64,000 bases of DNA from Streptococcus ictaluri 707-05 (GTDB taxonomy: Bacteria > Bacillota > Bacilli > Lactobacillales > Streptococcaceae), in assembly GCF_000188015.2 (NCBI RefSeq), contig NZ_AEUX02000007.1, forward strand, positions 248,001-312,000, given 5' to 3'. The notes under the pieces are model-generated. The model ran no database searches, was not told the DNA's origin, and saw only the letters and a program-made list of their open reading frames with translations. Positions 1 to 7,362 of this stretch are shown piece after piece. The position numbers and the translations under genes were made by a program. Numbering within the stretch: the stretch's first letter is position 1; each line of letters opens with the position of its first letter.

Positions 1-624
1 AATTATAATCACTATATTGAGCAACTATACCGTGAGATTCGAACAGTCAAACACGATTCAGAAAATATCTTGATTAGTCTAAAAGATAGCATTGACAGTG
101 CTGACTTAGATGAGATTACCAAGGTTTACCAAACAGTGGTACAAAAATCAGCTAGTTCTATTAAAGAGATTGGCTTTGAAATATCTACTTTGGATAATAT
201 CAGTGAACCTGTTATTCGGGGATTACTTAGCTCCAAGTTACTGGCAGCTCAAAATTGTGGGATCGATCTCTTTGTTGAAATACCGGATATTATTGAGGAA
301 GTTCCTATCAAACTCCTTGATTTTGTAGCTCTTTTGACAGTGGTTTTGGATAACGCTATTGCATCAGCTAAAGGTAGTAAGCGGCCTTTTTTATCCATTG
401 CTTATTTTAAGCAAGATCAGAAACAGTGTTTCATTATTGAAAATAGTACCAAGCCTAATCGGATTGATATAGCCAAAAAATTCGATTGGAATAAGGCGGA
501 TGATTCAGAAGCCTATCAGAAGTGTCTGAGACATTTTCTGACGATTTTAGATAGTTACTCACAGGTGACCTTTTCTACCAAAAGTGACCACTATCGATTA
601 AGACAAATGTTAGAAATGAGATAA
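1..624 (+). CDS. fasC: FasC sensor histidine kinase, C-terminal part (5' truncated by window)
   Basis: The frame is open from base 1 to the TAA at 622-624, so only the C-terminal ~207 residues are present. It contains a KHDSEN segment whose histidine (bases 52-54) is the likely phosphoacceptor of the HPK10/AgrC-like class, then an HATPase region with an N-box-like LDNAIASA stretch (about bases 349-372). A typical glycine-rich G-box is not obvious near the end, so the ATPase fold looks divergent. It ends six bases before fasA, as expected for the fasBCA operon of group A streptococci, which controls the sRNA FasX and through it streptokinase and adhesins. Symbol assigned from gene order (fasC-fasA-fasX-rnpA) and sequence recognition. 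Confidence 0.85.
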   Translation, partial: NYNHYIEQLYREIRTVKHDSENILISLKDSIDSADLDEITKVYQTVVQKSASSIKEIGFEISTLDNISEPVIRGLLSSKLLAAQNCGIDLFVEIPDIIEEVPIKLLDFVALLTVVLDNAIASAKGSKRPFLSIAYFKQDQKQCFIIENSTKPNRIDIAKKFDWNKADDSEAYQKCLRHFLTILDSYSQVTFSTKSDHYRLRQMLEMR

Positions 625-630
625 TAAAGA

Positions 631-1368
631 ATGAATATTTTTATTCTAGAGGATGACTTCATACAGCAAACGCGAATTGAAACCGTCGTTAGAGATATTT
701 TAGAAGACAGTAAAATCTCTTGTAGCAAGTTGGAAGTCTTTTCGAGTCCTCAAAAATTATTTGATAGTATCCAAGAAAGAGGCGACCATCAATTGTTTTT
801 GTTAGATATTGAAATTGGTCAGGAATCTCGCTGTGGCTTGGAATTGGCGGCAGATATCCGTCGTAAGGATCCAAATGCCGTTATCGTCTTTGTGACCACT
901 CATTCTGAATTTGCTCCTATCTCTTTTAAATACAAGGTTTCTGCTCTTGATTTTATTGACAAAGCGGTTGATAGTCAGCAATTTAAGGAACAAATTGAGG
1001 AGTGTATTCACTATACTAATCAGATGATGTCAAGTCGTGAAACAGAAGATACTTTTTTGTTTGAAACGCCACAGACACGTCTGAAATTACCCTATAAGGA
1101 TATACTCTATTTTGCGACCTCAACAACTCCTCATAAGGTTTGCTTGTGGACACAGACAGAACGCCTAGAGTTTTATGGTAACTTGTCTGAAATACAAGCT
1201 GTAGCCCCAAAACTATACCTTTGTCACCGCTCTTAATTGGTTAATCTTGACAATGTGGTACGAATTGATAAAGCCAAGCAGCTGCTTTATTTTGAAAATG
1301 GAGATTCTTGTATGGTGTCACGTCTTAAAATGAAGAGCCTTTTTGAAAAATGGAAAGCGGTTCACTAA
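631..1368 (+). pseudogene. fasA: FasA response regulator, interrupted by an in-frame stop (codon 202)
   Basis: N-terminal receiver domain with acidic residues E7-D8-D9 and phosphoacceptor D59 (LLDIEI), followed by a LytTR DNA-binding domain from about residue 140. The frame stops at TAA 1234-1236 after LCHRS, but the same frame continues without interruption (LVNLDNVVRIDKAK...) to TAA 1366-1368. The full-length product would be 245 residues, the usual size of FasA. LytTR domains normally have an aromatic residue here (HRS-F/Y-LVN), so a single substitution explains the stop. The truncated product lacks the last ~44 residues of LytTR, including much of the DNA-recognition surface. FasA activates fasX, so this allele is predicted to be inactive. 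Confidence 0.9.
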
Positions 1369-1372
1369 AAAG

Positions 1373-1424
1373 AACATTTTAGGATGAAAAATTAACATTT
1401 CAGGAAAAATGTGTCATTTCTCAG
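1373..1424 (+). promoter_or_regulatory. Putative FasA (LytTR) binding repeats upstream of fasX
   Basis: Two near-identical direct repeats, AACATTTTAGG (1373-1383) and AACATTTCAGG (1394-1404), lie exactly 21 bp apart, with a weaker third copy (TCATTTCTCAG, 1414-1424). LytTR regulators such as AgrA bind pairs of ~9-bp direct repeats one to two helical turns apart. The position immediately upstream of the fasX -10 box fits an activator site. Inference from spacing and similarity to the LytTR consensus. Confidence 0.6.
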
Positions 1425-1434
1425 AAAATTTCGA

Positions 1435-1440
1435 TATAAT
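1435..1440 (+). promoter_or_regulatory. fasX -10 box
   Basis: Perfect TATAAT 10-15 bp downstream of the third repeat. No good -35 hexamer is present at the right distance, which fits an activator-dependent promoter. Predicted start near 1447. Confidence 0.65.
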
Positions 1441-1446
1441 AAGTAA

Positions 1447-1656
1447 TGTAAATAAAGATCTACGAAATCATCAGTTTATTAAGTGATCAATCCCCAATTC
1501 AATCAAAATATTGTTTTCTCTCTCTCTCCATAAACAAATAGTATTTTTGATATGATTGCTTTCTATCCCCAATGATAATTTCAGTTGTCTTTGTTTGGAT
1601 ATTACTTCACTGGTTATTCAATCAGTAATCATAAAACTCAGGAAACTGAGTTTTAT
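1447..1656 (+). ncRNA. fasX: FasX regulatory small RNA
   Basis: The interval between fasA and rnpA has no ORF, a strong -10 box and a strong intrinsic terminator about 200 nt downstream. The known FasX of group A streptococci is a ~205-nt RNA at exactly this place. It stabilises streptokinase (ska) mRNA by pairing with its 5' end and represses pilus and adhesin mRNAs. Ends are inferred from the -10 box and the terminator. With fasA truncated, expression is expected to be low even though the RNA gene looks intact. Confidence 0.85.
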
Positions 1657-1661
1657 TTTTT
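1633..1661 (+). terminator. fasX terminator
   Basis: Perfect 9-bp stem AAAACTCAG / CTGAGTTTT with a GAAA loop, followed by a T-rich tail. Confidence 0.9.
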
Positions 1662-1723
1662 TGCTTTCATGGCGCTTAAAAAATTGTCTATGATGTGTAA
1701 GCCTTGCCTTAAATTACTTAGGG

Positions 1724-1753
1724 TTGAGGCTTTCTTGACATTTGTGGTATAAT
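1724..1753 (+). promoter_or_regulatory. rnpA promoter
   Basis: TTGAGG (1724-1729), 18-bp spacer, TATAAT (1748-1753), with an upstream TGG giving an extended -10. About 30 bp before the rnpA start. Confidence 0.7.
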
Positions 1754-1782
1754 AGTCATAATTTAGATATTGGAGTTAAGTT

Positions 1783-2142
1783 TTGAAGAAAACCTATCGT
1801 GTCAAGCGTGAGAAGGATTTCCAAGCTATTTTTAAGGTTGGAAAGAGTGTGGCAAATCGCAAGTTTGTCGTTTATCATTTAGAAAAAGAACAAAAGCACT
1901 TCCGAGTAGGTATTTCTGCGGGTAAAAGGCTTGGTAATGCTGTCACCAGAAATGCTGTCAAGCGTAAAATTAGACATGTCTTAATTGATTTGAGAGATTC
2001 TCTTAAATCAGAGGATTTTGTTGTCATTGCGCGTAAAGGTGTTGAAGACTTAAGCTATCAAGAAGTCAAACAAAATTTATATCATGTTTTAAAATTAGCG
2101 AAATTGCTTGAGGAAGGTTTTGAGAGTGAAGAAAAAGTTTAA
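1783..2142 (+). CDS. rnpA: Ribonuclease P protein component
   Basis: 119-residue basic protein, the usual RnpA length, with the signature RNAVKR at residues 56-61 (RNR motif). It binds RNase P RNA and helps cleave the 5' leader of pre-tRNA. The start is TTG at 1783 with GGAG about 10 bp upstream. The 3' end overlaps the start of yidC by 17 bp, the common rnpA-yidC-jag arrangement. rpmH, which directly precedes rnpA in many Firmicutes, lies 5.5 kb downstream here. Confidence 0.95.
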   Translation: MKKTYRVKREKDFQAIFKVGKSVANRKFVVYHLEKEQKHFRVGISAGKRLGNAVTRNAVKRKIRHVLIDLRDSLKSEDFVVIARKGVEDLSYQEVKQNLYHVLKLAKLLEEGFESEEKV

Positions 2143-2935
2143 ATTAATCAGTTTATTACCAGTCTTGCTATTACTAGCAGCATGTGGACGTGGGGAGGTA
2201 ACCGCTCACTCATCTAACGGTTGGGACCAGTTGGTTTATTTTTTTGCCAAGGCCATTAAATGGCTAGCCTTTGATGGCTCTATTGGGGTTGGTATTATTT
2301 TATTTACCCTCATTATTCGCCTTGTGTTAATGCCTTTATTTAATATGCAAATTAAATCTAGTCAAAAAATGCAAGATATCCAACCAGAGTTAAAAGCGTT
2401 GCAAAAACAGTATGCTGGTAAAGACACTGAATCTCGGATGAAGTTAGCTGAAGAAAGTCAAGCCTTATACAAGAAATATGGTGTCAATCCTTATGCTAGT
2501 CTCTTGCCCTTAGTCATTCAAATGCCTGTTATGCTGGCACTTTTCCAAGCTTTAACACGTGTGTCCTTCTTAAAAACAGGAACCTTTTTATGGGCTGAAT
2601 TAGCACAGCATGACCACCTTTACATTTTGCCAGTTTTAGCTGCCCTATTCACTTTTGCTTCAACTTGGTTGACTAACATGGCTGCTAAAGAAAAAAATAT
2701 CATGATGACAGTGATGATTTACGTCATGCCTTTAATGATCTTTTTCATGGGGCTTAATCTGGCTAGTGGTGTGGTTCTTTATTGGACGGTGTCAAATGCT
2801 TTCCAAGTCGTTCAGCTTTTGCTTTTGAACAACCCGTTTAAGATTGTGGCTGAACGTAAACGTTTAGCTGATGAAGAAAGAGAACGCCGCGTTCGTGAAC
2901 GCCGCGCCCGTAAAAAAGCTTTAAAGAGAAGATAG
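2126..2935 (+). CDS. yidC1: Membrane protein insertase YidC/OxaA1 (lipoprotein)
   Basis: From GTG 2126 (AGGAAGG 8 bp upstream) the product is 269 residues with a lipoprotein signal ending in LLAAC (Cys20). Hydrophobic segments follow, including one with the conserved intramembrane arginine ([10 protein letters not shown]), and the tail is strongly basic ([11 protein letters not shown]) as expected for ribosome contact. It inserts membrane proteins with or without Sec. The frame also opens upstream at TTG 2108, but the Shine-Dalgarno position and signal peptide favour GTG 2126. Cotranscribed with rnpA and jag. Streptococci carry two YidC paralogues; this one is next to rnpA. Confidence 0.92.
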   Translation: MKKKFKLISLLPVLLLLAACGRGEVTAHSSNGWDQLVYFFAKAIKWLAFDGSIGVGIILFTLIIRLVLMPLFNMQIKSSQKMQDIQPELKALQKQYAGKDTESRMKLAEESQALYKKYGVNPYASLLPLVIQMPVMLALFQALTRVSFLKTGTFLWAELAQHDHLYILPVLAALFTFASTWLTNMAAKEKNIMMTVMIYVMPLMIFFMGLNLASGVVLYWTVSNAFQVVQLLLLNNPFKIVAERKRLADEERERRVRERRARKKALKRR

Positions 2936-2946
2936 GAGTTTAGGTT

Positions 2947-3873
2947 ATGGTATTGTTTACAGGTAAAACCGTTGAGGAAGCTATTGAAAATGGTCTGGCA
3001 GAGTTAGGACTATCCCGCCTTAAAGCACATATCAAAGTGATTTCCAAAGAGAAAAAAGGATTCCTTGGTTTTGGTAAGAAGCCAGCTCAAGTAGACATTG
3101 AAGGGATTAATGAGAAGACCGTCTATAAAGCGGATAAAAAAGCAGTTCGTGGTGTTCCAGAAGAAATCAACCGCCAAAACGCTCCTGTCATTCATCCAGA
3201 TGAGTTGGCAGTTCAAGAACTAAAAGAAGCCAAGGCCAAAGAAGTTGCTGATCAAAAGGTGGTTCCTTTAGAGGGGCATGTAGCAACTGGTGAAGTTTCA
3301 GCACCTACAATTGCACCAAATAAAGATGATGCAGATAGTAAGTCTGCAGAGGAAAATACTGACAGAGCAGTCGAAGATGATACTTCTAGTCAAGAATTAG
3401 AAGACAGCTTGAGTAAAGATATTGATCAAGCGGCTCAAGAAGTTTCTGATTATGTGACTAAGATTATCTATGAGATGGATATCGATGCTACCATTGAAAG
3501 AAGTAATAGCCGTCGTCAAATCAATTTGCAAATTGAGACCCCAGAGGCTGGTCGTGTTATTGGTTATCATGGCAAGGTGCTTAAGTCTTTGCAACTCTTG
3601 GCTCAAAACTTCTTGCATGATCGTTATTCTAAGAATTTCTCTGTTAGCTTAAATGTCCATGATTATGTGGAGCACCGTACGGAGACCTTAATTGATTTTA
3701 CACAAAAGATTGCTAAAAGAGTTTTAGACTCTGGTCAAGACTATACTATGGATCCAATGAGCAATAGCGAGCGTAAGATTGTTCATAAAACCATTTCAAC
3801 TATTGAAGGTGTCGAGAGCTATTCAGAAGGCAATGACCCTAATCGTTATGTGGTTGTTAGTTTGCAACGATAA
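2947..3873 (+). CDS. jag: RNA-binding protein Jag/KhpB (EloR)
   Basis: 308 residues. An N-terminal Jag_N domain (about 1-55, with the KKGFLGFGKKPA loop) is followed by an acidic low-complexity linker (about 95-160), a KH domain with GYHGK (G206-G209) and a C-terminal R3H domain with SERKIVHKTI. The family partners with KhpA, binds mRNA and affects cell elongation in streptococci. It starts 11 bp after yidC1 and is the last gene of the rnpA operon. Confidence 0.93.
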   Translation: MVLFTGKTVEEAIENGLAELGLSRLKAHIKVISKEKKGFLGFGKKPAQVDIEGINEKTVYKADKKAVRGVPEEINRQNAPVIHPDELAVQELKEAKAKEVADQKVVPLEGHVATGEVSAPTIAPNKDDADSKSAEENTDRAVEDDTSSQELEDSLSKDIDQAAQEVSDYVTKIIYEMDIDATIERSNSRRQINLQIETPEAGRVIGYHGKVLKSLQLLAQNFLHDRYSKNFSVSLNVHDYVEHRTETLIDFTQKIAKRVLDSGQDYTMDPMSNSERKIVHKTISTIEGVESYSEGNDPNRYVVVSLQR

Positions 3874-3880
3874 TAAGTAG

Positions 3881-3913
3881 GAGCTTAGGACAAGTTTGTC
3901 CTAAGCTCTTTTT
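3881..3913 (+). terminator. Terminator of the rnpA-yidC-jag operon
   Basis: Perfect 12-bp stem GAGCTTAGGACA / TGTCCTAAGCTC with loop AGTT, followed by TTTTT. Confidence 0.95.
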
Positions 3914-4040
3914 GTTACTGGTGCTTTTATGAGGAGCTGACTGATTCTAACGTTAATAATGTTAAGGGCTTATCGTCTGTGCAGTATTTTTTTGATTGAC
4001 AGTTTTTAAATGTCGTGATAAGCTATTTTTGGAAAAACAA

Positions 4041-4056
4041 ATCAAGATTTTTTGAT
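4041..4056 (+). promoter_or_regulatory. Operator-like palindrome upstream of the ArsR gene
   Basis: ATCAA-N6-TTGAT just upstream of the Shine-Dalgarno of the ArsR gene. The same core with the same 6-bp spacing recurs at 4413-4438 before the permease. Candidate autoregulatory site for the ArsR protein. Confidence 0.5.
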
Positions 4057-4070
4057 ATGAGGAGACTGTG

Positions 4071-4391
4071 ATGTCGGATTTTACAAGAGATGCCCAACTG
4101 TTTAAAGCCCTGGCAGATGAAAAACGTCTTCTTATTCTAGATTATTTAAAGAATGGAGAGACTTGTGCTTGTGTTTTGATTGACGTATTAGGGATAGCCC
4201 AGTCTGCCTTGTCCTATCATATGAAAATTTTATGTCAATCAGGTATTGTCTCTAGTCGTCAAGATGGGAAATGGAAGCATTATCGTCTTAGTGAAAGTGG
4301 AGCTGATGAATTGCTTGAGCGTTTAAAAGTGATAACTGATAGTAAAGGAGAGCCTGCTAATGCCTGTCCTTGTCTTCAAAAGTCATCGTAA
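4071..4391 (+). CDS. ArsR/SmtB-family metalloregulator
   Basis: 106-residue winged-helix protein. The sequence ETCACVLIDVL places a C32-x-C34 pair at the position of the ArsR alpha-3 metal site (ELCVCDL in classical ArsR), and a second pair C99-x-C101 lies at the C-terminus, so As(III), Sb(III) or another thiophilic ligand is likely. DNA-binding helix around AQSALSYHMKIL. The start is ATG 4071 with GAGGAGA upstream rather than the adjacent GTG 4068. First gene of an operon with a DUF318/ArsP-type permease and a thioredoxin-like protein. Ligand identity is inferred. Confidence 0.88.
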   Translation: MSDFTRDAQLFKALADEKRLLILDYLKNGETCACVLIDVLGIAQSALSYHMKILCQSGIVSSRQDGKWKHYRLSESGADELLERLKVITDSKGEPANACPCLQKSS

Positions 4392-4412
4392 GTATGGCTT
4401 TTCAGTTTAATT

Positions 4413-4438
4413 AACATATCAAATTTTGTTGATATGTT
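4413..4438 (+). promoter_or_regulatory. Perfect inverted repeat before the permease (second operator)
   Basis: AACATATCAA-N6-TTGATATGTT: perfect 10-bp arms, 6-bp spacer, no T tail, so it is more likely an operator than a terminator. Core identical to the 4041-4056 palindrome. Confidence 0.6.
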
Positions 4439-4455
4439 GTAGAAAAGGAATATAC

Positions 4456-5452
4456 ATGTGGACCTTTATTCAAGACCAACTTTTAGGAATGAAGTGGTTA
4501 AATGACTTAGTTGAACAGTTTTTAACAATGATAGGGGTAGAAGTATCCTCGCAAATAGGGGGGAAGTTTACATTTTTTTATTTACGATGTGATTAAAATT
4601 ACTCTTTTGCTTTGTTTGTTAATCTTTTTCATCTCTTATGTGCAAAGTTATTTCCCGCCAGAGCGTAGCCGAAAGATTCTAAGACGCTTTGATGGCATTT
4701 GGGCAAATATAGTTGCTGCTTTATTGGGGACGGTCACTCCTTTTTGTTCGTGTTCGTCGATTCCTCTTTTTATGGGATTCACCAGTGCAGGTCTTCCAGT
4801 TGGTGTTACTTTTTCTTTTTTAATCTCTTCACCGATGGTAGATTTGGGTAGCTTAATCCTATTGATGAGTATTTTTGGCAGCAAGATTGCTTTGATTTAT
4901 GTCTTTCTTGGCTTGATAGTTGCTGTTTTAGGAGGCAGTCTTATTGAAGCGTTAGGTATGGAAAAGTTCGTTGAGGATTTTGTTAAACAGGCTAAAATGC
5001 CCACATTAGCAGAGAAAAAACTTTCTTTACAAGATAGAATGCAGTTTGCAAAAGAAGCGGTTAAAGAGACCTTTAAAAAAGTCTTTCCTTATATCTTGAT
5101 AGGTGTGGGGATTGGTGCAGGCATTCATAACTGGATTCCAGAAAGTTGGGTGATTGCTACTTTGGGTAGTCATAATCCTTCTGGAGTCTTCATAGCCACC
5201 GCTATTGGCATTCCCATGTATGCGGATATTTTTGGATCTATCCCCGTAGCAGAAGCTTTATTAAGTAAAGGGGCGCAGTTAGGAACGGTTTTATCTTTTA
5301 TGATGGCTGTTACAACTCTTAGTTTTCCCTCGCTTATTATGTTAAAAATAGCCGTAAAACCTCCCTTACTAATTGCTTTTATGGCTATTTGTTCCATAGG
5401 TATTATTGTAGTAGGTTATCTCTTTAATATGTTACAGTATCTCATTATTTAG
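4456..5452 (+). pseudogene. ArsP/DUF318-family permease, frameshifted near its N-terminus
   Basis: Translation from ATG 4456 (AAGGA upstream) reads MWTFIQDQLLG... and stops at 4594-4596 after 46 residues. The rest of the protein (287 residues from about 4589) is in another frame and begins inside a membrane helix (IKITLLLCLLIFFIS). Removing one base from the T7 run at 4573-4579 (or the nearby G6 run) joins both parts into a 331-residue protein. The conserved PFCSCSSIPLF motif of the permease family is at about bases 4738-4770, and the protein has eight or so hydrophobic segments. Relatives export organoarsenicals or other toxic ligands. The internal GTG 4589 has no clear ribosome site, so the gene is probably off. 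Confidence 0.82.
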
Positions 5453-5464
5453 GAGGAAAAAATG

Positions 5465-5841
5465 ATGTCACAAAATGTCGTAGATCACTTGTCTGTTAAG
5501 ATTTTAGGGTCTGGTTGTAAAAAGTGCAATTTATTAGAAGAACATGTCCGACAGGCTTTTCTGGAGCTAGACTTGCCGGTAAGGATTGCACATGAAAAAG
5601 ATTTTGCTACTATTTGTAGTTATGGCGTTATGGCGTTATGGCGTTATGGCGTTATGGCGTTATGGCGTTATGGCGTTATGGCGTTATGGCGTTATGGCGT
5701 TATGGCGTTATGGCGTTATGGCGTTATGGCGTTATGGCAACCCCTGCCTTAGCTTTTGATGAGGAAGTGGTATCTTCAGGAAAAGTCCTTACTGTTGATG
5801 AGGTTAAAGGCCTTCTCAAGGAAAAACTAGGCGATAAATAG
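5465..5841 (+). pseudogene. Thioredoxin-like redox-active disulfide protein, out of frame through octamer expansion
   Basis: The N-terminal half has the family core KILGSGCKKCNLLEEH with the CxxC pair. After FATICSYGVM the sequence enters 15 tandem copies of GTTATGGC and leaves it in the wrong frame, ending MALWQPLP at 5752. The missing C-terminal half (ATPALAFDEEVVSSGKVLT..., to 5841) is intact in another frame and contains the cis-proline of the thioredoxin fold. With two octamers the gene reads SYGVMATPALAF and gives a normal 90-residue protein; 5, 8, 11 or 14 copies also restore the frame. Start at ATG 5465 or 5462. Probably delivers electrons or ligand handling for the permease/ArsR operon; function inferred from context. 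Confidence 0.88.
5619..5738 (+). repeat. Octanucleotide tandem repeat, 15 perfect copies of GTTATGGC
   Basis: 120 bp of perfect 8-bp repeats inside the thioredoxin-like gene. Eight is not a multiple of three, so each gain or loss changes the frame. The two-copy ancestral state is coding (S-YGVMA), so the array arose by expansion of a native duplicated octamer. A textbook substrate for slipped-strand phase variation. Confidence 0.98.
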
Positions 5842-5933
5842 GGATTGAGAAAGGTTTAGGGCTTGAGCGTTTCTGACATTTTTAGGAAACTAGCTTAATT
5901 CCAAGTCCTTAGGGATGTAGAGATTTCAAAATA

Positions 5934-5954
5934 TCATGTCAAGACAAAGTAAAA
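5934..5954 (+). repeat. Left 21-bp direct repeat of accessory cassette
   Basis: TCATGTCAAGACAAAGTAAAA; 20 of 21 bases match the copy at 7485-7505. The repeats bracket the AT-rich cassette, which lies between the ars-like operon and rpmH. Confidence 0.8.
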
Positions 5955-6002
5955 GTAAGTGTCTAGAGTTTTGAGAATTAATAAGAATATCGAATCAGTT
6001 TA

Positions 6003-6028
6003 AGAGAACGAGAAATCGTTCTCTTTTT
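6003..6028 (+). terminator. Intrinsic terminator
   Basis: Perfect stem AGAGAACGA / TCGTTCTCT with GAAA loop and T tail, about 160 bp after the thioredoxin-like gene; probably ends that operon or marks the cassette edge. Confidence 0.85.
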
Positions 6029-6083
6029 GTATTGCTTTTGATTAGCAGAAAGGAAGTCGTTTTATGAAAACAAATCAAAAAAA

Positions 6084-6221
6084 TTACGTATACAACAAAA
6101 ACAATCAAGAAATATGGTAATTGCTTCACTGATGAAAGATACAGGTTGGCCACGGTCTAAAGTTGAGGAGTCACTTCGTGAACTTGAACAGTTTAATTTG
6201 ATTGAGTTTCCTTCAACTTGA
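6084..6221 (+). pseudogene. Unrecognised gene remnant (about 45 codons)
   Basis: An open stretch ending at TGA 6219-6221 encodes LRIQQKQSRNMVIASLMKDT followed by a charged helical tail (GWPRSKVEESLRELEQFNL). It has no in-frame start with a ribosome site. ATG 6064, which has AAAGGAAG upstream, is in a different frame. It resembles the end of a small helical, possibly DNA-binding, protein. I do not recognise the family. Confidence 0.35.
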
Positions 6222-6480
6222 GAAACGATGTTGTAAGTTATTGGAATTAGTTAATAACTTATCAACAAAATCTTTAGAGAAAGAACTTACGTAGTGATAA
6301 TGTTAAAGGTATGCTTGGATTCATAGCTGATTGTCTTTTTTACGCTTTTATATTGTATTATATAATAAGGACGCATAATATAACAGTATAACATAAAAAC
6401 GCTTTCATAAAAAGACTTGTATTATAAAAAAAGATTTGTTATATTAGATTTGTAAAAAAATAATGATAAGGAGGAATCCC

Positions 6481-6750
6481 ATGTCTCACTTGATTAGATG
6501 GTTTATTGCATTATTTTTTATAGTCATTTATTTTGTCTTCGTAGATGCATTTTCTAACTGGATGTTAATTCTAACTACAGTATATTTATTATTGGCTACA
6601 GTTACTTTTCCATTAACCGAAGAATGGGCAAGTAAAAAAATGTTAAACAAGTTTCCAATGTTCTCAACTTACAGTATTCCAAATTTGAATATCCCACTTA
6701 TCTATATACTGTCTCCTGTGTTATTTTACTTAAAAATGAGGAAAAAATGA
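6481..6750 (+). CDS. Small hydrophobic membrane protein, possible immunity protein
   Basis: 89 residues from ATG 6481, which has a perfect AAGGAGG 8 bp upstream (the frame opens at 6463 but that start would lie before the Shine-Dalgarno). Two or three hydrophobic segments (WFIALFFIVIYFVFV, WMLILTTVYLLLATVTF, IPLIYILSPVLFYL) and a basic C-terminus (LKMRKK). The gene overlaps the next by four bases (ATGA), so the two proteins are probably made together. Small multi-helix proteins paired with a secreted protein are often immunity proteins; that role is inferred. Confidence 0.7.
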   Translation: MSHLIRWFIALFFIVIYFVFVDAFSNWMLILTTVYLLLATVTFPLTEEWASKKMLNKFPMFSTYSIPNLNIPLIYILSPVLFYLKMRKK

Positions 6751-7292
6751 ATAAGAAATTTAAATATTTATCAGTGATTTTGCTTCTTCTAATTTCTATT
6801 GGGACTATTTTTTCACCGATATCAGTAGTTGTTTCAGCACAAACAGTTGAAACCGAAATGGTAGAGTATAGTGACAACGAAATTAAAGCTGTTGCAGAGG
6901 AATTAAAGTTTTATTTTAGTGAAGCAGGATATCTTGATGATGACGGTGTATATCATGTAACAAACCCAGAACTAATTAAGCAAAAAGCAGATAGTGGGTC
7001 AGATGAAGTACAAGATTTATATGACCTTTATCTCAGTAGAAATGCACCAATTTATTATAAGAGTGGTAGAGATTTTATAGTCTGTATTGCAAGGGATTAT
7101 TTTGGAGTATACATTGATATTTTAAATGGGAATGTCATTAGTGCTTTACAAGGTTATGTTTTAAGTCAACAGTGGGAAAGAGCTGCATTCTACTTTTTAC
7201 AATTAATAGGCAAATCAACTTCAAAAGCAAATATAGTTGCCACTGCAGGACAGTTAGCCGTCGCTGTGTATAATTGTAGATCTAAATTATAA
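6747..7292 (+). CDS. Secreted protein with two cysteines, bacteriocin-like
   Basis: 181 residues with a Sec signal peptide (KKFKYLSVILLLLISIGTIF..., probable cleavage after VSA at about residue 30). The mature part has a charged N-terminal half (ETEMVEYSDNEIKAVAEEL) and a more hydrophobic C-terminal half. It contains exactly two cysteines, in FIVCIARDYFG and near the end in VYNCRSKL, which could form a disulfide. The layout and size recall large non-lantibiotic bacteriocins such as streptococcin A-M57, but this is from memory of family features, not alignment. Translationally coupled to the upstream membrane protein. Confidence 0.65.
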   Translation: MNKKFKYLSVILLLLISIGTIFSPISVVVSAQTVETEMVEYSDNEIKAVAEELKFYFSEAGYLDDDGVYHVTNPELIKQKADSGSDEVQDLYDLYLSRNAPIYYKSGRDFIVCIARDYFGVYIDILNGNVISALQGYVLSQQWERAAFYFLQLIGKSTSKANIVATAGQLAVAVYNCRSKL

Positions 7293-7362
7293 TTAGTATT
7301 TTTAAGGGGATATTCATTAAGCTCGATTTATCATCAAGCTTTTAGTATATAATCTAAAACAT

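Noticed and set aside
4589..5452. Permease starting at GTG 4589 as an intact 287-residue gene
   Set aside because: It would begin inside the first membrane helix with no Shine-Dalgarno; ATG 4456 has both, so a frameshift explains the layout better.
5619..5738. CRISPR-like or minisatellite array
   Set aside because: Units are 8 bp without spacers and lie inside a coding sequence; they are a slippage microsatellite.
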